64,000 nucleotides of DNA from Drouetiella hepatica Uher 2000/2452 (GTDB taxonomy: Bacteria > Cyanobacteriota > Cyanobacteriia > Elainellales > Elainellaceae): assembly GCA_019359505.1 (NCBI GenBank), contig JAHHHD010000029.1, positions 1-64,000 of the forward strand, read 5' to 3'. Below the pieces are notes generated by a model. The model saw nothing but the letters and a program-made list of their open reading frames with translations. It was not told the DNA's origin and searched no databases. Positions 37,221-47,400 of this stretch are shown piece by piece; the first letter of the stretch is position 1; every line of letters begins with the position of its first letter. The translations under genes and the position numbers were made by a program.

Positions 37221-40200
37221 CTAACGCCACTGACTACAAACCTCCCGCATGGCTTGCACCATTTGCTGCAAGGCTGCCTTACCTGCTAGAGCGGTAATTA
37301 GGGGTTCCATCTCTACCAGGACTGGCATCAATTCTGAGCGCTTGAGGCGTGACAGGATATGCAGAGTGTTACACCAACAATCAATATCCGATGAAACAAG
37401 GTGCAGCCTGGGTAGAAATCCTGCGAATGCGGTTGCTTGATAGTAACTATCCTGAATCTGGCGGGTCATCTCTAAGGCTTCGCTCAGCAGTGATTCTGGC
37501 AGATGGGGCACCAACTCACGCAACGCACTCGATCGGGAAAACTCATCCTGAATCTGGCGGGTCATCTCTAAGGCTTCGCTCGCTAGCTCTGGCAGATGGG
37601 GCACCAACGCACGCAACGCACTCGATCGGTAAAACTCAGACTGAATCTGGCGGGTCACTTCCAAGGCTTCGCTCGCCAGCTCTGGCAGATGGGGCACCAA
37701 CGCACTCAACACAATCGATCGGGAAGACTCATCCTGAATCTGGCGGGTCATCTCTAAGGCTTCGCTCGCTAGCTCTGGCAGATGGGGCACCAACGCAATC
37801 AACGCAATCGATCGGGAAGACTCATCCTGAATCTGGCGGGTCATCTCTAAGGCTTCGCTCGCCAGCTCTGGCAGATGGGGTACCGACGCACTCAACGCAA
37901 TCGATCGGGAAAACTCATCTTGAATCTGGCGGGTCACTTCTAGGGCTTCACTCGCCAGCTCTGGCAGATGGGGCACCAACGCACGCAACGCACGCGATCG
38001 GGAAGACTCAGACTGAATCTGGCGGGTCACTTCTAGGGCTTCGCTCAGCAGTGATTCTGGCAGATGGGGCACCAACACACGCAACGCACGCGATCGGGAA
38101 TCCTCAGACTGAATCTGGCGCGTCACTTTCAAGGCTTCGCTCGCCAGCTCTGGCAAATGGGGCACCAACGCACTCAACGCAATCGATCGGGAAAACTCAT
38201 CTTGAATCTGGCGGGTCACTTCTAGGGCTTCGCTCAGCAGTGATTCTGGCAGATGGGGCACCAACACACGCAACGCACGCGATCGGGAATCCTCAGACTG
38301 AATCTGGCGGGTCACTTCTAGGGCTTCGCTCAGCAGTGATTCTGGCAGATGGGGTACCAACTCACTCAACGCACGCGATCGGGCATCCTCATCTTGAATC
38401 TGGCGGGTCACTTCTAGGGCTTCGCTCAGCAGTGATTCTGGCAGATGGGGTACCAACTCACTCAACGCACGCGATCGGGAAGACTCAGACTGAATCTGGC
38501 GCGTCACTTCCAAGGCTTCGCTCAGCATCGACTCTGGCAGATAGGGCACCAACGCACTCAACGCACGCGATCGGGCATCCTCAGACTGAATTTGTCGGGT
38601 CACTTCCAAGGCTTCGCTCAGCATCGACTCTGGCAGATGGGGCACCAACTCACTCAACGCACTCGATCGGTAATCCTCAGACTGAATCTGGCGAGTCACT
38701 TCCAAGGCTTCGCTCAGTAGCGATTCTGGCAGATGGGGCACCAACTCACTCAACGCCCACGATCGGTCATCCTCATTCTGAATTTGGCGGGTCACTTCCA
38801 AGGCTTCGCTCGCCAGCTCTGGCAGATGGGGCACTAACGCACTCAACGCAATCGATCGGGAATCCTCAGACTGAATCTGGCGCGTCACTTCCAAGGCTTC
38901 GCTCGCCAGCTCTGGCAGATGGGGCACTAACGCACTCAACGCAATCGATCGGGAATCCTCAGACTGAATCTGGCGCGTCACTTCCAAGGCTTCGCTCAGC
39001 AGTGATTCTGGCAGATGGGGCACCAACTCACTCAACGCACTCGATCGGGAATCCTCAGACTGAATCTGGCGAGTCACTTCCAAGGCTTCGCTCAGCAGTG
39101 ATTCTGGCAGATGGGGCACCAACTCACTCAACGCACTCGATCGGGAATCCTCAGACTGAATCTGGCGAGTCACTTCCAAGGCTTCGCTCAGCAGTGATTC
39201 TGGCAGATGGGGCACCAACTCACTCAACGCACTCGATCGGGAAGACTCAGACTGAATCTGGCGGGTCACTTCCAAGGCTTCGCTCAGCAGTGATTCTGGC
39301 AGATGGGGCACCAACTCACTCAACGCACTCGATCGGGAATCCTCAGACTGAATCTGGCGGGTCACTTCCAAGGCTTCGCTCGCCAGCTCCGGCAGATGGG
39401 GCACCAACGCACTCAACGCAATCGATCGGGAATCCTCAGACTGAATCTGGCGAGTCACTTCCAAGGCTTCGCTCAGCATCGACTCTGGCAAACAGGGAGC
39501 GAGGGCGACGATCGCCTCTGCTCGTGAACTAGCTTGTTGAATTTGCTGGACATAGGCTAGTCCCTGAATCGGTTGCCAATGTCCCTTTTGTACCAGCGCG
39601 GCGATCAACTCTGGCGGCAAGTTACTCGCCAAACTATTCAAAGAAGCTGTGATTAGGGTATGGCGGCACTGTAAGTTAATTGCCGTCAACGGCTCATCCG
39701 CATAGAGCGTCTCTGCCAATCGCCAAGCTCGCGCTATGTCCGTGACAAAGTTCGCAGTCAATCCCAAACGTTCACAAGCCTCATACCAGCCATTGCGCCC
39801 TGCTGCTGTGGACTCTTGCAGAAGCTGGTGAATGGCCTCGGGTTGAGCTGCCTGTTCAAAATGCCAGGTAAGGTGCTTGTGGATATAGCCGTCATCCGGC
39901 AGCATGTGCCACAGTCCCTGCTGTGTTTTGGCTCGAAATTGCTCCAGCACTTGGGCATGAGCCTGGGTTAGCGCCAGCCCCAATCCTGGCAAGTCATGGG
40001 CATTCTCTGGAGTAGGGCTGCTCGTTAGCAATCGTTTTGCCAGATCATGCATCAGGTCATGTAGACGGTAGGTTCGCTGCCCCTCTGCTTGGGATGCGCC
40101 TGCCAGCACCAGAGCACGCGAGCGAAACCCGCGCAGAATCGTGCCTGCCTGCCGAGGACTCACTTGCCACAGCGTTGCTGCTACTGGCTCCGTAGTCAAG

Positions 40201-41849
40201 ACATCTTCCGGCAGTACCCCAAACCAAGCAAATTGCCGCTGCTGTTCAGGCGAGAGGCGTTGCACGCTCAAGTTAAGGGAGGCAAGCAAACTATATCGCT
40301 TCTGCTGGGTCTGGCTGGTGGCAGCACCAGGGCGATCAAAAGTTTCCAGACGGGCAATCTCTGCTCGCAAATCTTCCAGCAGCTCGCTAAAGGTAATGCC
40401 CTCTTCAATCTGTGCAGCTGCCAGTTCTAGCGCTAGGGGCAAGTGTCCTACTTCTTGCGCTAGCTCTGCGGCCTGCTGCTGTTCCATTAGCGTCAGAGCG
40501 CGATTACATTGCTTGTCCAGCAAGTCCCGCGATTGCTCTGGGGTCATCACATTGAGGTTGTGACGTTGGGCATCCGGGATATCTGCCTCTCTAGTGGTGA
40601 CCAGAAGCCGACAGCCCGAGCTACCCACTTGAAACGGAGACACATGATCCGGGTTCCAGGCATCGTCTACCACCAGCAGCATCTGTTTGTCATGCAACAG
40701 CGTCCGCAGGTGAGTCGATGCCATCTCGACCGTGATCGGCTTGAAATCCCGATCGCCCAATGCCTGAATCCAGCCGCTCAGAAACGAAAGGATATCTGGC
40801 TCTTGTCCCAGAGTCACCCACAGGATGCCATCACCAAAGCGAGCTTGCACCTCCAGGTCATGGGCGATCGCCGCTGCCAACACCGACTTGCCAATGCCCC
40901 CAAGACCATAGATAGCACTCACAACCAGCGTGCCAGGGGTATGCCCGTTTTCAGTCAGCAGCTTCGCTTTAATCGCTTGTTGCTGTTCCGGTCGAGCAAC
41001 AAAGTGAGTCGGCAAAGGGGGAACCTGAAAAGGAATCCCAAAAGACCTTTGAGGAAGTCTTGTTTCACTGCGATCTGCCGCGTCCAGAAGCAGGGATGGG
41101 GCATATTCGACGATCGCCAGCGTCCCACCCAATCCCATGTAGAAGGGTTCCTGTCCTTTGCCTTGCACATCAGCACTGACAAAGGAATACAGCCGATTGG
41201 CATCAATTTTCCCTTGCTCATTCGCTTGCTGAGGTGCCAACCCTGCCAGCACCGCTCCGGTAAAAATGCCGTGCTCCGCTTCTTCATAGGCTATTTCACT
41301 GCTGCGGCAAGCCGTGATCAGGAAAGAGTCAGTTTTGTTCAGGAAAGTCGTGAGGCTATTTTGGATCAGCCCTCTCTCTAGCCGCAGCTCTAAGATTGAA
41401 CCCGCGTGACAGCAATCAAGCAACATCACAAAGCTGCTCAATTGTGCCGTGTTGATCTGACTGTTCAATGCCTGAAAGGGGTAGGCATTTTGCCCGTTCG
41501 TCAGAGAATCCGATGCGGCTAGATACCCGGTTGGCTCTACACCAGGAATCGGGCTAGCAATGTTCAACCCATGCCCCGCAAAGTAGATTAACGCATCATG
41601 CCCCTTTGCCGTATCCGTCAAGAACCGATGAATGGCTTGACCCAGATCCGCTAACGTTAACCGACGATTATCGACAAAGTATCGTTGCTCGGATTCATTC
41701 CAGCCTTCCGGCAGTCGCTGCACCTTCTCAAACCGACCGTGAGCTTCTAAAAGATCGGCGATCGCATTCGCATCCGATACCGCTTTATCTAGCTTTCGCA
41801 ATTTGTCGTACTGAGCAATCCCAATCACCAGCGCATATCGCCGTGCCAT
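37221..41849 (-). CDS. Caspase (peptidase C14)-NB-ARC receptor with 22 leucine-rich-like repeats
   Basis: 1542 residues. Residues 1-240 are a metacaspase/C14 domain with dyad His93 (IYFAGHGLN) and Cys147 (LLDCCHAGS). Residues about 280-620 are an NB-ARC STAND ATPase: P-loop GLGGIGKS at 315-322, MLLVVDDAW, LLVTTRE and GHLPLALELAA. A helical region (about 620-795) leads to 22 tandem 31-32-residue helical repeats, then a short cap. The plan matches bacterial NLR-like immune receptors: repeats sense, NB-ARC oligomerises, caspase executes. The repeats are nearly identical in DNA. It heads a minus-strand operon and is divergent from a Trypco1 gene. Confidence 0.93.
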   Translation of the reverse strand: MARRYALVIGIAQYDKLRKLDKAVSDANAIADLLEAHGRFEKVQRLPEGWNESEQRYFVDNRRLTLADLGQAIHRFLTDTAKGHDALIYFAGHGLNIASPIPGVEPTGYLAASDSLTNGQNAYPFQALNSQINTAQLSSFVMLLDCCHAGSILELRLERGLIQNSLTTFLNKTDSFLITACRSSEIAYEEAEHGIFTGAVLAGLAPQQANEQGKIDANRLYSFVSADVQGKGQEPFYMGLGGTLAIVEYAPSLLLDAADRSETRLPQRSFGIPFQVPPLPTHFVARPEQQQAIKAKLLTENGHTPGTLVVSAIYGLGGIGKSVLAAAIAHDLEVQARFGDGILWVTLGQEPDILSFLSGWIQALGDRDFKPITVEMASTHLRTLLHDKQMLLVVDDAWNPDHVSPFQVGSSGCRLLVTTREADIPDAQRHNLNVMTPEQSRDLLDKQCNRALTLMEQQQAAELAQEVGHLPLALELAAAQIEEGITFSELLEDLRAEIARLETFDRPGAATSQTQQKRYSLLASLNLSVQRLSPEQQRQFAWFGVLPEDVLTTEPVAATLWQVSPRQAGTILRGFRSRALVLAGASQAEGQRTYRLHDLMHDLAKRLLTSSPTPENAHDLPGLGLALTQAHAQVLEQFRAKTQQGLWHMLPDDGYIHKHLTWHFEQAAQPEAIHQLLQESTAAGRNGWYEACERLGLTANFVTDIARAWRLAETLYADEPLTAINLQCRHTLITASLNSLASNLPPELIAALVQKGHWQPIQGLAYVQQIQQASSRAEAIVALAPCLPESMLSEALEVTRQIQSEDSRSIALSALVPHLPELASEALEVTRQIQSEDSRSSALSELVPHLPESLLSEALEVTRQIQSESSRSSALSELVPHLPESLLSEALEVTRQIQSEDSRSSALSELVPHLPESLLSEALEVTRQIQSEDSRSSALSELVPHLPESLLSEALEVTRQIQSEDSRSIALSALVPHLPELASEALEVTRQIQSEDSRSIALSALVPHLPELASEALEVTRQIQNEDDRSWALSELVPHLPESLLSEALEVTRQIQSEDYRSSALSELVPHLPESMLSEALEVTRQIQSEDARSRALSALVPYLPESMLSEALEVTRQIQSESSRSRALSELVPHLPESLLSEALEVTRQIQDEDARSRALSELVPHLPESLLSEALEVTRQIQSEDSRSRALRVLVPHLPESLLSEALEVTRQIQDEFSRSIALSALVPHLPELASEALKVTRQIQSEDSRSRALRVLVPHLPESLLSEALEVTRQIQSESSRSRALRALVPHLPELASEALEVTRQIQDEFSRSIALSASVPHLPELASEALEMTRQIQDESSRSIALIALVPHLPELASEALEMTRQIQDESSRSIVLSALVPHLPELASEALEVTRQIQSEFYRSSALRALVPHLPELASEALEMTRQIQDEFSRSSALRELVPHLPESLLSEALEMTRQIQDSYYQATAFAGFLPRLHLVSSDIDCWCNTLHILSRLKRSELMPVLVEMEPLITALAGKAALQQMVQAMREVCSQWR
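37395..39467 (-). repeat. In-gene array of 22 units of 93 or 96 bp
   Basis: The unit encodes ALEVTRQIQSEDSRS, then ALSELVPHLP followed by ELASE (31 residues) or ESLLSE (32 residues). 21 units are almost uniform, and the last is degenerate (QIQDSYYQATAF). Differences concentrate at unit positions 10-13, 16 and 19-20 (SEDSRSS, DEFSRSI, NEDDRSW, SEDYRSS and so on). DNA identity between units is very high, which indicates recent expansion or gene conversion and explains the long open frame on the opposite strand. Confidence 0.95.
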
Positions 41850-41945
41850 GTAATCTACCTGGGCTGAAATGAAAGCAAGTCAATCTGTCTGCCGTCATCA
41901 TAGCTGCCTATAATCAGGTAGTTTGCCAAGTTGCAGGATATTTTT

Positions 41946-42311
41946 ATGGATGAACTGCCACAGCCCGAGGTGCAAAGCTTCTGCTATACCGATGAAGCGG
42001 GTGAAACCTATGAGATTTTCATCGAATCCAAAAGCAATCCTGAGCTGACAGAAACCAGTGACTCCGGTCGGGAAGGACGCGGGAATAGCCCCTCCTCCAT
42101 TCAGATGCAAGAAGCCAGCCGCATGATCCGAGGCTATGCTGCCTATGCAGTCGGGGCATTCAAGAATTTCAGTGCCGCCAAAGTCGATGGGGTAACGCTC
42201 AAGTTTGGCCTAAAGATTGGCGGAAAGGTAGGAATCCCCTACATCACAGAAGGCTCCACCGAAAGCAATCTAGAAATTGAGGTGAAATGCTCCTTCCCCG
42301 ACAATCCCTAA
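41946..42311 (+). CDS. Trypco1-domain (CU044_2847 family) protein
   Basis: 121 residues from the ATG at 41946, with AGGAT 8 bases upstream. The C-terminal part (GVTLKFGLKIGGKVGIPYITEGSTESNLEIEVKCS) is characteristic of the trypsin-co-occurring domain 1 family. Those proteins occur in predicted NTP-dependent conflict systems beside trypsin-like proteases and STAND receptors. No trypsin gene is near; the neighbour is instead the divergent caspase/NB-ARC gene (96 bp between starts), so a caspase may take the protease role. A TTG at 41931 would add five residues. Confidence 0.8.
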   Translation: MDELPQPEVQSFCYTDEAGETYEIFIESKSNPELTETSDSGREGRGNSPSSIQMQEASRMIRGYAAYAVGAFKNFSAAKVDGVTLKFGLKIGGKVGIPYITEGSTESNLEIEVKCSFPDNP

Positions 42312-42376
42312 GCCACCATTAAGATGCATTCAGGCTCACGACACAATGGAACAGCGATCGCCCCATCTCAGGAAAA

Positions 42377-42661
42377 CTAGGGGCGATTTTCGCGCCCATG
42401 ATGAACTCGCAAGATGAACACTCGCTGCGCCTCGACGCGATAGTACAGCATGTACCCAGACTGACCAAAAAAGACCCGCAACTTTCGTTGGCTCGTGCCC
42501 GGAATAGCAACACCACGATGGGGCGATCGCGCCAGGGTAGCACCCGCCGATAGGATCGCTCGGACAGCACGGCTGGCGGCTTCTGGGTTCTTCTCATTCA
42601 AAAAATCAAACTGCCTTTGCAAGTCAGCCAGCGCTTCCGGCAACCAAGAAACTTCCAGCAT
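42377..42661 (-). CDS. RelE/ParE-type toxin
   Basis: 94 residues with the ParE/RelE fold pattern: the N-terminal LPEALADLQRQFDFLNEKNPEAA helices, the basic strand region HRGVAIPGTSQRKLRVFFGQSGYMLYYRVE, and the final VFILRVHHGRENR. RelE members cleave ribosome-bound mRNA, and ParE members inhibit gyrase; the sequence does not decide between these. Its start overlaps the stop of the antitoxin gene (TAATG), as expected for a type II toxin-antitoxin pair. Confidence 0.88.
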   Translation of the reverse strand: MLEVSWLPEALADLQRQFDFLNEKNPEAASRAVRAILSAGATLARSPHRGVAIPGTSQRKLRVFFGQSGYMLYYRVEAQRVFILRVHHGRENRP

Positions 42662-42966
42662 TACGATCGCTTCTCTGATCCCAGACTAGCGGCCCAACTT
42701 GCGATCTGCTCTTGGGAAACGCTGCTTCCAGTTTGCTGAAAGGTTTGCCACCGCTGTTCATTCTCTTGAATAATTTCAGCTTCCGTCAGCTCAGCAAACC
42801 CCAGAGTCGTATCCACTTCCACCGCGCTGTCAGACTCCTGAATAGCAAGCTGCTGGATATGAAAAGACCTTAAGGCTTCCTCAATAATAACTTCAGGGTT
42901 GTCGTAACCCAAAGCCATAATCTCTCGCATCAAAGCCTCAGCCGTTGAAGTAATTTGGATATTCAT
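42661..42966 (-). CDS. Antitoxin of the RelE/ParE-type pair
   Basis: 101 residues. The N-terminal MNIQITSTAEALMREIMALGYDNPEVIIEEALRSF fits a ParD-like ribbon-helix-helix DNA-binding start. The acidic C-terminal part (about 45-101) would wrap the toxin. It overlaps the toxin by one base. The pair lies 117 bp downstream of the TPR-CHAT copy 2 operon on the same strand. Confidence 0.75.
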   Translation of the reverse strand: MNIQITSTAEALMREIMALGYDNPEVIIEEALRSFHIQQLAIQESDSAVEVDTTLGFAELTEAEIIQENEQRWQTFQQTGSSVSQEQIASWAASLGSEKRS

Positions 42967-43083
42967 GGCGTATGAGGGGGTGAAAACTTGAAACAGCCTT
43001 TAGCGATATTGTAGCGCCAGACTGCAAACCAGGACGCGAGCCATGCCTTTCGCGCGATCGCCCAAAACGACAGCTAACAAAAC

Positions 43084-44034
43084 TCATTTAGGATCTGGAT
43101 GGGTAGGGTTTGGCTGGGTAAATATGGGATAAGCTGCATCCGAACCCCGCCACAAATACTCCGTCAAGGCTTCCCCTAGTTTGCGTTCTTCCAGTGGATT
43201 GGTAGGCAATGCCCAGCGCAGAGATTGATACAGCAGCGGGCGATAGAGATCAAACGTCGATTCCAGCAGATCCGCATAGGTGCCTGCTGCCTCCAGCATC
43301 CAAGCATAGTAGGCAAAGAGAGCGGAGGCTAACCCCACTAAGGCAGTCCACCAAGACCAAGGACACCAGAAAATCAGGCTCCAACCCATAAACAGCAGGC
43401 TCCAAAGCCAGACGCGAGCGGCGGTGTTCAGGTCAGCGCGAGCCTCTTGCAGATCTTTTTTCACGCCGTCGGGCAACAGCAGCCAAAGCCGTGGCCAGCA
43501 GATCACCGCATCCAGTCCATACTTCTCCAGAGGACGCAACTCAGCAGCTCTCAACACATTCCCCAATCGTGTAGGCATCAGGCGATCGGGGCGCAGGGGC
43601 GTATGCATGAGCTGCCAGTCTAATTGCACATACTCATCAATCAGCTCAGCCGTGCGTTGTGTTGGCTCAAGGCTGGCAAGGGTCTGAAAGCGATCGCCCA
43701 TCTTTCTAATCCGTGCCGCCTGCCGTTTAATTAGCCAGCGGCGCGGCGATCGCAGCCAGGGATGCCAATACCCTTCCAGGAAGCGCAGCACTACCAGGTC
43801 AAAGCGTTGAATCACAAAAGCAGAGGCAGCAATCAGACAGAAGCCACCCACCAAAAGCGCAATTTGCAGAGGTTCGGGCTGATTCGTAAACCAGGCGGTA
43901 AAGCTGATCCAGCCGTAACACTGAATGCCTGCCGCAAAGCCGCCTGCCCAAAACACAAAGGCAGGGGTGAGTAGGGTTGCCACCCATTGTTCGGCTAGTT
44001 TTCCTCCCAAACCTTCCAGGAATTTAGCAGACAT
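43084..44034 (-). CDS. Multi-TM protein of the TPR-CHAT copy 2 operon (candidate effector)
   Basis: 316 residues. Two transmembrane helices near the N-terminus (about 19-41 and 56-77) are followed by a soluble region of about 125 residues with many Arg/Trp (ARIRKMGDRFQTL, LDWQLMHTPLRPDRLMPTRLG). A second hydrophobic pair (about 208-246, VWLWSLLFMGWSLIFWCPWSWW) precedes a soluble tail. I do not recognise a named family. It starts 23 bp after the zinc-ribbon-like gene, which itself follows the CHAT protease, so the three form one operon. A membrane protein next to a CHAT protease suggests a pore-forming or signalling effector released by cleavage (inference). Confidence 0.75.
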   Translation of the reverse strand: MSAKFLEGLGGKLAEQWVATLLTPAFVFWAGGFAAGIQCYGWISFTAWFTNQPEPLQIALLVGGFCLIAASAFVIQRFDLVVLRFLEGYWHPWLRSPRRWLIKRQAARIRKMGDRFQTLASLEPTQRTAELIDEYVQLDWQLMHTPLRPDRLMPTRLGNVLRAAELRPLEKYGLDAVICWPRLWLLLPDGVKKDLQEARADLNTAARVWLWSLLFMGWSLIFWCPWSWWTALVGLASALFAYYAWMLEAAGTYADLLESTFDLYRPLLYQSLRWALPTNPLEERKLGEALTEYLWRGSDAAYPIFTQPNPTHPDPK

Positions 44035-44057
44035 TAGGCTCCTTGGGGCGGCTCCAC

Positions 44058-44447
44058 TCAGACTAGAGGAACGTTATGTGTCGGACAGAGCGGTGGCTCT
44101 ACGCCAACTCTTGGACGATACCAGATGTAGTCTCCCTCCGGACAAACATATTTAGGCGCAGCAATTGCCGAACCCTGACCAGGCAGAGGGTTAAAGCCTT
44201 TCGTACTCTCTCTTGTGCTCTCGGGTAAAGCTTGCTTTTGCAGAAATGCAAACATCCACTCCCGCGTCGAGTCAGTTTCTGCCAGCAGCTCCAGGATTAA
44301 ATTATCGACGGTTTCTCCAGCGTTAGCACGAGCCAGTAGGTCAGCAAGCTGTAGGTCTACTCGGGCGGCGGCTTCCGCTTCAAGCTGCTCAGCCAGGAAA
44401 GGGCGGATAGATCGGGCAGCTTCCAGGATATCTTCGGATGGGTACAT
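44058..44447 (-). CDS. Small zinc-ribbon-like partner of TPR-CHAT copy 2
   Basis: 129 residues from the ATG at 44447 (MYPSEDILEAARSIRPFLAEQLEAEA), 32 bp after the CHAT gene ends. Residues 1-70 are helical (ADLLARANAGETVDNLILELLAE.. STREWM), like a small adaptor domain. Residues about 98-129 (KYVCPEGDYIWYRPRVGVEPPLCPTHNVPLV) carry Cys..Cys-x-x-His typical of a short zinc ribbon. I infer an adaptor or CHAT substrate. A decayed paralogue follows the other TPR-CHAT gene. An upstream start at 44510 would overlap the CHAT gene and lacks similarity. Confidence 0.75.
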   Translation of the reverse strand: MYPSEDILEAARSIRPFLAEQLEAEAAARVDLQLADLLARANAGETVDNLILELLAETDSTREWMFAFLQKQALPESTRESTKGFNPLPGQGSAIAAPKYVCPEGDYIWYRPRVGVEPPLCPTHNVPLV

Positions 44448-44479
44448 CTCAGAACCTCTTGTGTTGAAATTATGAACCG

Positions 44480-47400
44480 CTACACACCAACATAATGAAA
44501 GGCAGCCCAATGGAAAGGATGGGCGAAACTTTTATCTTGCGAACCATATCTATAGACGTAATCAATCATGAACTCCTTCAGTAACTCATTAGTCTCACCG
44601 ATCGTCATTTGTTGAGTATCAGCAAGTTCTTGAAAAACATCCTTAAGATAATCGTACTTCTGAATATTCGTCGTATCTCGTACCCACTGTTGCGCCTGAC
44701 GCAGAGCCTGGGAAATGTCCAATTCCTCATTGCGCCAAAAGTCATAAAACCGCGTTAGCAGCAGCATCGTACTCAGATCAGACACAGCCCAAAGCGAGGC
44801 AGCCACGCCTGCTACCCCTGCTTGCAGCAACCCTGTAGGTAAGCTGATCGCCTCATCTGCCAGGTCAATTCCCGCCAGTCCGGTTTCACAGGCGGAGAGG
44901 ATAGCGAGACGAATGCCGCCCCTATTCTCTTCAGCCAGCTTAAGGTCGAGGAGATTGCGTAGGGTAATCAGTCTATCGCTCATCATGAGTCCACTGGTCA
45001 GAGGATCACGCAGATTGGCAGTGCCATGACAGGCAAGATGGAGGATGTTGTAGTGGGGCAAGGCTGTCAGGACAGATTCGATCGCCGCTTCCTCATGCTT
45101 TAGAACTTTGTGCTGTGGGAAGGTGGCAATAGCAGCATTCACCTCACGGCTGGAGTTGGGCAGATCTTTGAGGGGATTGTCGATCGCCAACATCGAATCT
45201 GCTTCAGTTCGCTGAGCAATATCTTTTGCTGCGTTAATGGATTGGGCATTAGGGGCATAGGTGAAGTGAATCTCGTCTAGGGCGTAGCGTTTGCCATCGG
45301 GACGGGTTGCATCTTCTGTCCAGGCGGCGTGGAGCGGCAGCAAGCTGAGATATCCGGTGGGGATGAGAGTGGCTTGCTGAAATGAGTGTTGTTTGAGATG
45401 GTCAATCAGCGGTGCCATCAATGGTTGCCAGAGTTGACGAGTGCCTTGATCGATCGCATCATACCAACTTTGGCGATTAGTTTGAGATTGGCTGTAGGCA
45501 TTGAACCAAGCAGTAAGGACTTCTCCCAAACTGGTTTGAGTGAGATCATCCAGCCAAAGATCGGCAATGCCGGTTTGGTTAACGATCAGGGCAAGGCTTC
45601 CGGTTGGAGTCGGCACAAGATACACCAGGGGAATGCCTGGACGAATAGCTTGCCGAATATCATCAAAGCTAGGTTGAGCCAGAAAGTCTGCATAGCCCTC
45701 TACTTGGCGGATCTGTTCAATGGTCTGCGTCAGAGTTTGGCGCAGTCGCAAAGCTTCAGTGCGGAAGGCCTCTGGGGTGAGGCTATGGCGTTCCTCTGAA
45801 GTCATCCGCAGGCGTTGTTGAATTTCCAGGTTGCGGAGCTGTTGAGTAATGTCTTGGTATTGGGTAAAGATCTCTGGATCAGTCTGTTGCAGTTGGCTGA
45901 GGTTAGATCGATCCCGGTCGAGGGTTTCGCTGAGGCCACGGGCACGACCTCGCTCCAGCGTCAAAGCCGCCTCTTGCAAGTTGCCAGTGTGAGCCAGAGC
46001 ATAGGCAGCCCGCCGGGGCAAATCGGCGGTTTCTGTCAGTTCAGCAGCTTTACCATCTAGTAGGTTGGCACTTTGATAGAGAATTTCAGCAGCTTGTAGT
46101 GCCATCTGATAACTGGGAATAGCCTCTTGCCATCGCTGTTGCTTACTAAAGAGATTAGCTAAACTGGCCGCAGATCTACGACAATTATCGGGCAACAGCC
46201 TCGGCTTAAAAATCTCTAAGCTACTTTGGTAGTGAGCTATAGCTTGCTCAATATTACTGGCACGCTTCCCTCCAACACGATTCTTATACGTGGTTGCCAG
46301 GTTCATCATGGTGGTTGCCCAATCCACTGGCATTTCCGTTTTGGTTCTGACTGTCAGGGCTTTCTGGTAAGCTGAAATCGCTTGCTCCAGGTTCTCGGCT
46401 CGATCTCCTTGAATGCGTTGAGCGTATACATTTGCCAAATTACTCATAGATTGAGACCAATCCATTGGCATCTCCGTTTCAGTGGTCACCGTTAGGGCTT
46501 GCTGGTAGGCTAAAATCGCCTGCTCTAGGTTTTCTGCCCGATCCCCTCGGATACGGTCAGCATATGCGAGTGCCAAGTTATTCATAGTGGTTGCCCAATC
46601 CACTGGCATTTCCGTTTTGGTTCTGACTGTCAGGGCTTGCTGGTAGGCTGAAATCGCTTGCTCCAAATTTTCCGCCCGGTCTCCCCGAACACGGTCAGCA
46701 TAGGCAAGTGCCAAATTATTCATGGATTGGGCCCAATCCACTGGCATTTCCGTTTTGGTTCTGACTGTCAGGGCTTGCTGATAGGCTGAAATCGCTTGCT
46801 CCAGGTTCTCCGACCGATCCCCTCGAATGCGGCATTGATAGGAAATTGCCAAGTTATTCATAGTGGCGGCCCAATCCACTGGCATTTCTGTTTTGGTTCT
46901 GACTGTCAGGGCTTGTTGACAGGCTGAGATCGCTTGCTCCAAATTCTCTGCCCTATCCCCTCGGATTCGATCAACGTAGGCGAGTGCCAGGTTATTCATG
47001 GTGGTTGCCCATAGTGCCGGACTCTCCATTTCGATTCTCACTGTCAAGGCTTGTTGGTAGGTTGAAATCGCTTTCTCTAAATTTTCCGCTCGATTCTCTC
47101 GAATGCGTAAATAATAGGCGGTCGCTAGGTTCATCATGCTCGCAGCCCAATCCACTGGCATTTCTGTTTTGGTTCTCACCATTAGGGCTTGCTGATAGGC
47201 TGAAATTGCTTTCTCCAAATTTTCCGCTCGATTCCCTCGGATTCGATCAGCATAGGCAAGCGCCAGGTTATTCATGCTCGCAGCCCAATCCACTGGCATT
47301 TCTGTTTTGGTTCTCACCATTAGGGCTTGCTGATAGGCTGAAATTGCTTTCTCTAAATTTTCCGCTCGATTCCCTTGGATTCGATCAGCGTAGGCAAGCG

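Noticed and set aside
37395-39467. CRISPR array (many near-identical units)
   Set aside because: Units are contiguous, 93/96 bp, in frame and coding. There are no spacers and no cas genes.
37349-39532. 727-codon open frame on the plus strand opposite the caspase/NB-ARC repeats
   Set aside because: It is the mirror of a 93/96-bp coding repeat (every unit lacks stops in that frame). It has no start context and no known fold.
43084-44034. Bacterial gasdermin as partner of TPR-CHAT
   Set aside because: The protein has two N-terminal and two C-terminal-half membrane helices and no gasdermin-like beta-rich pattern.
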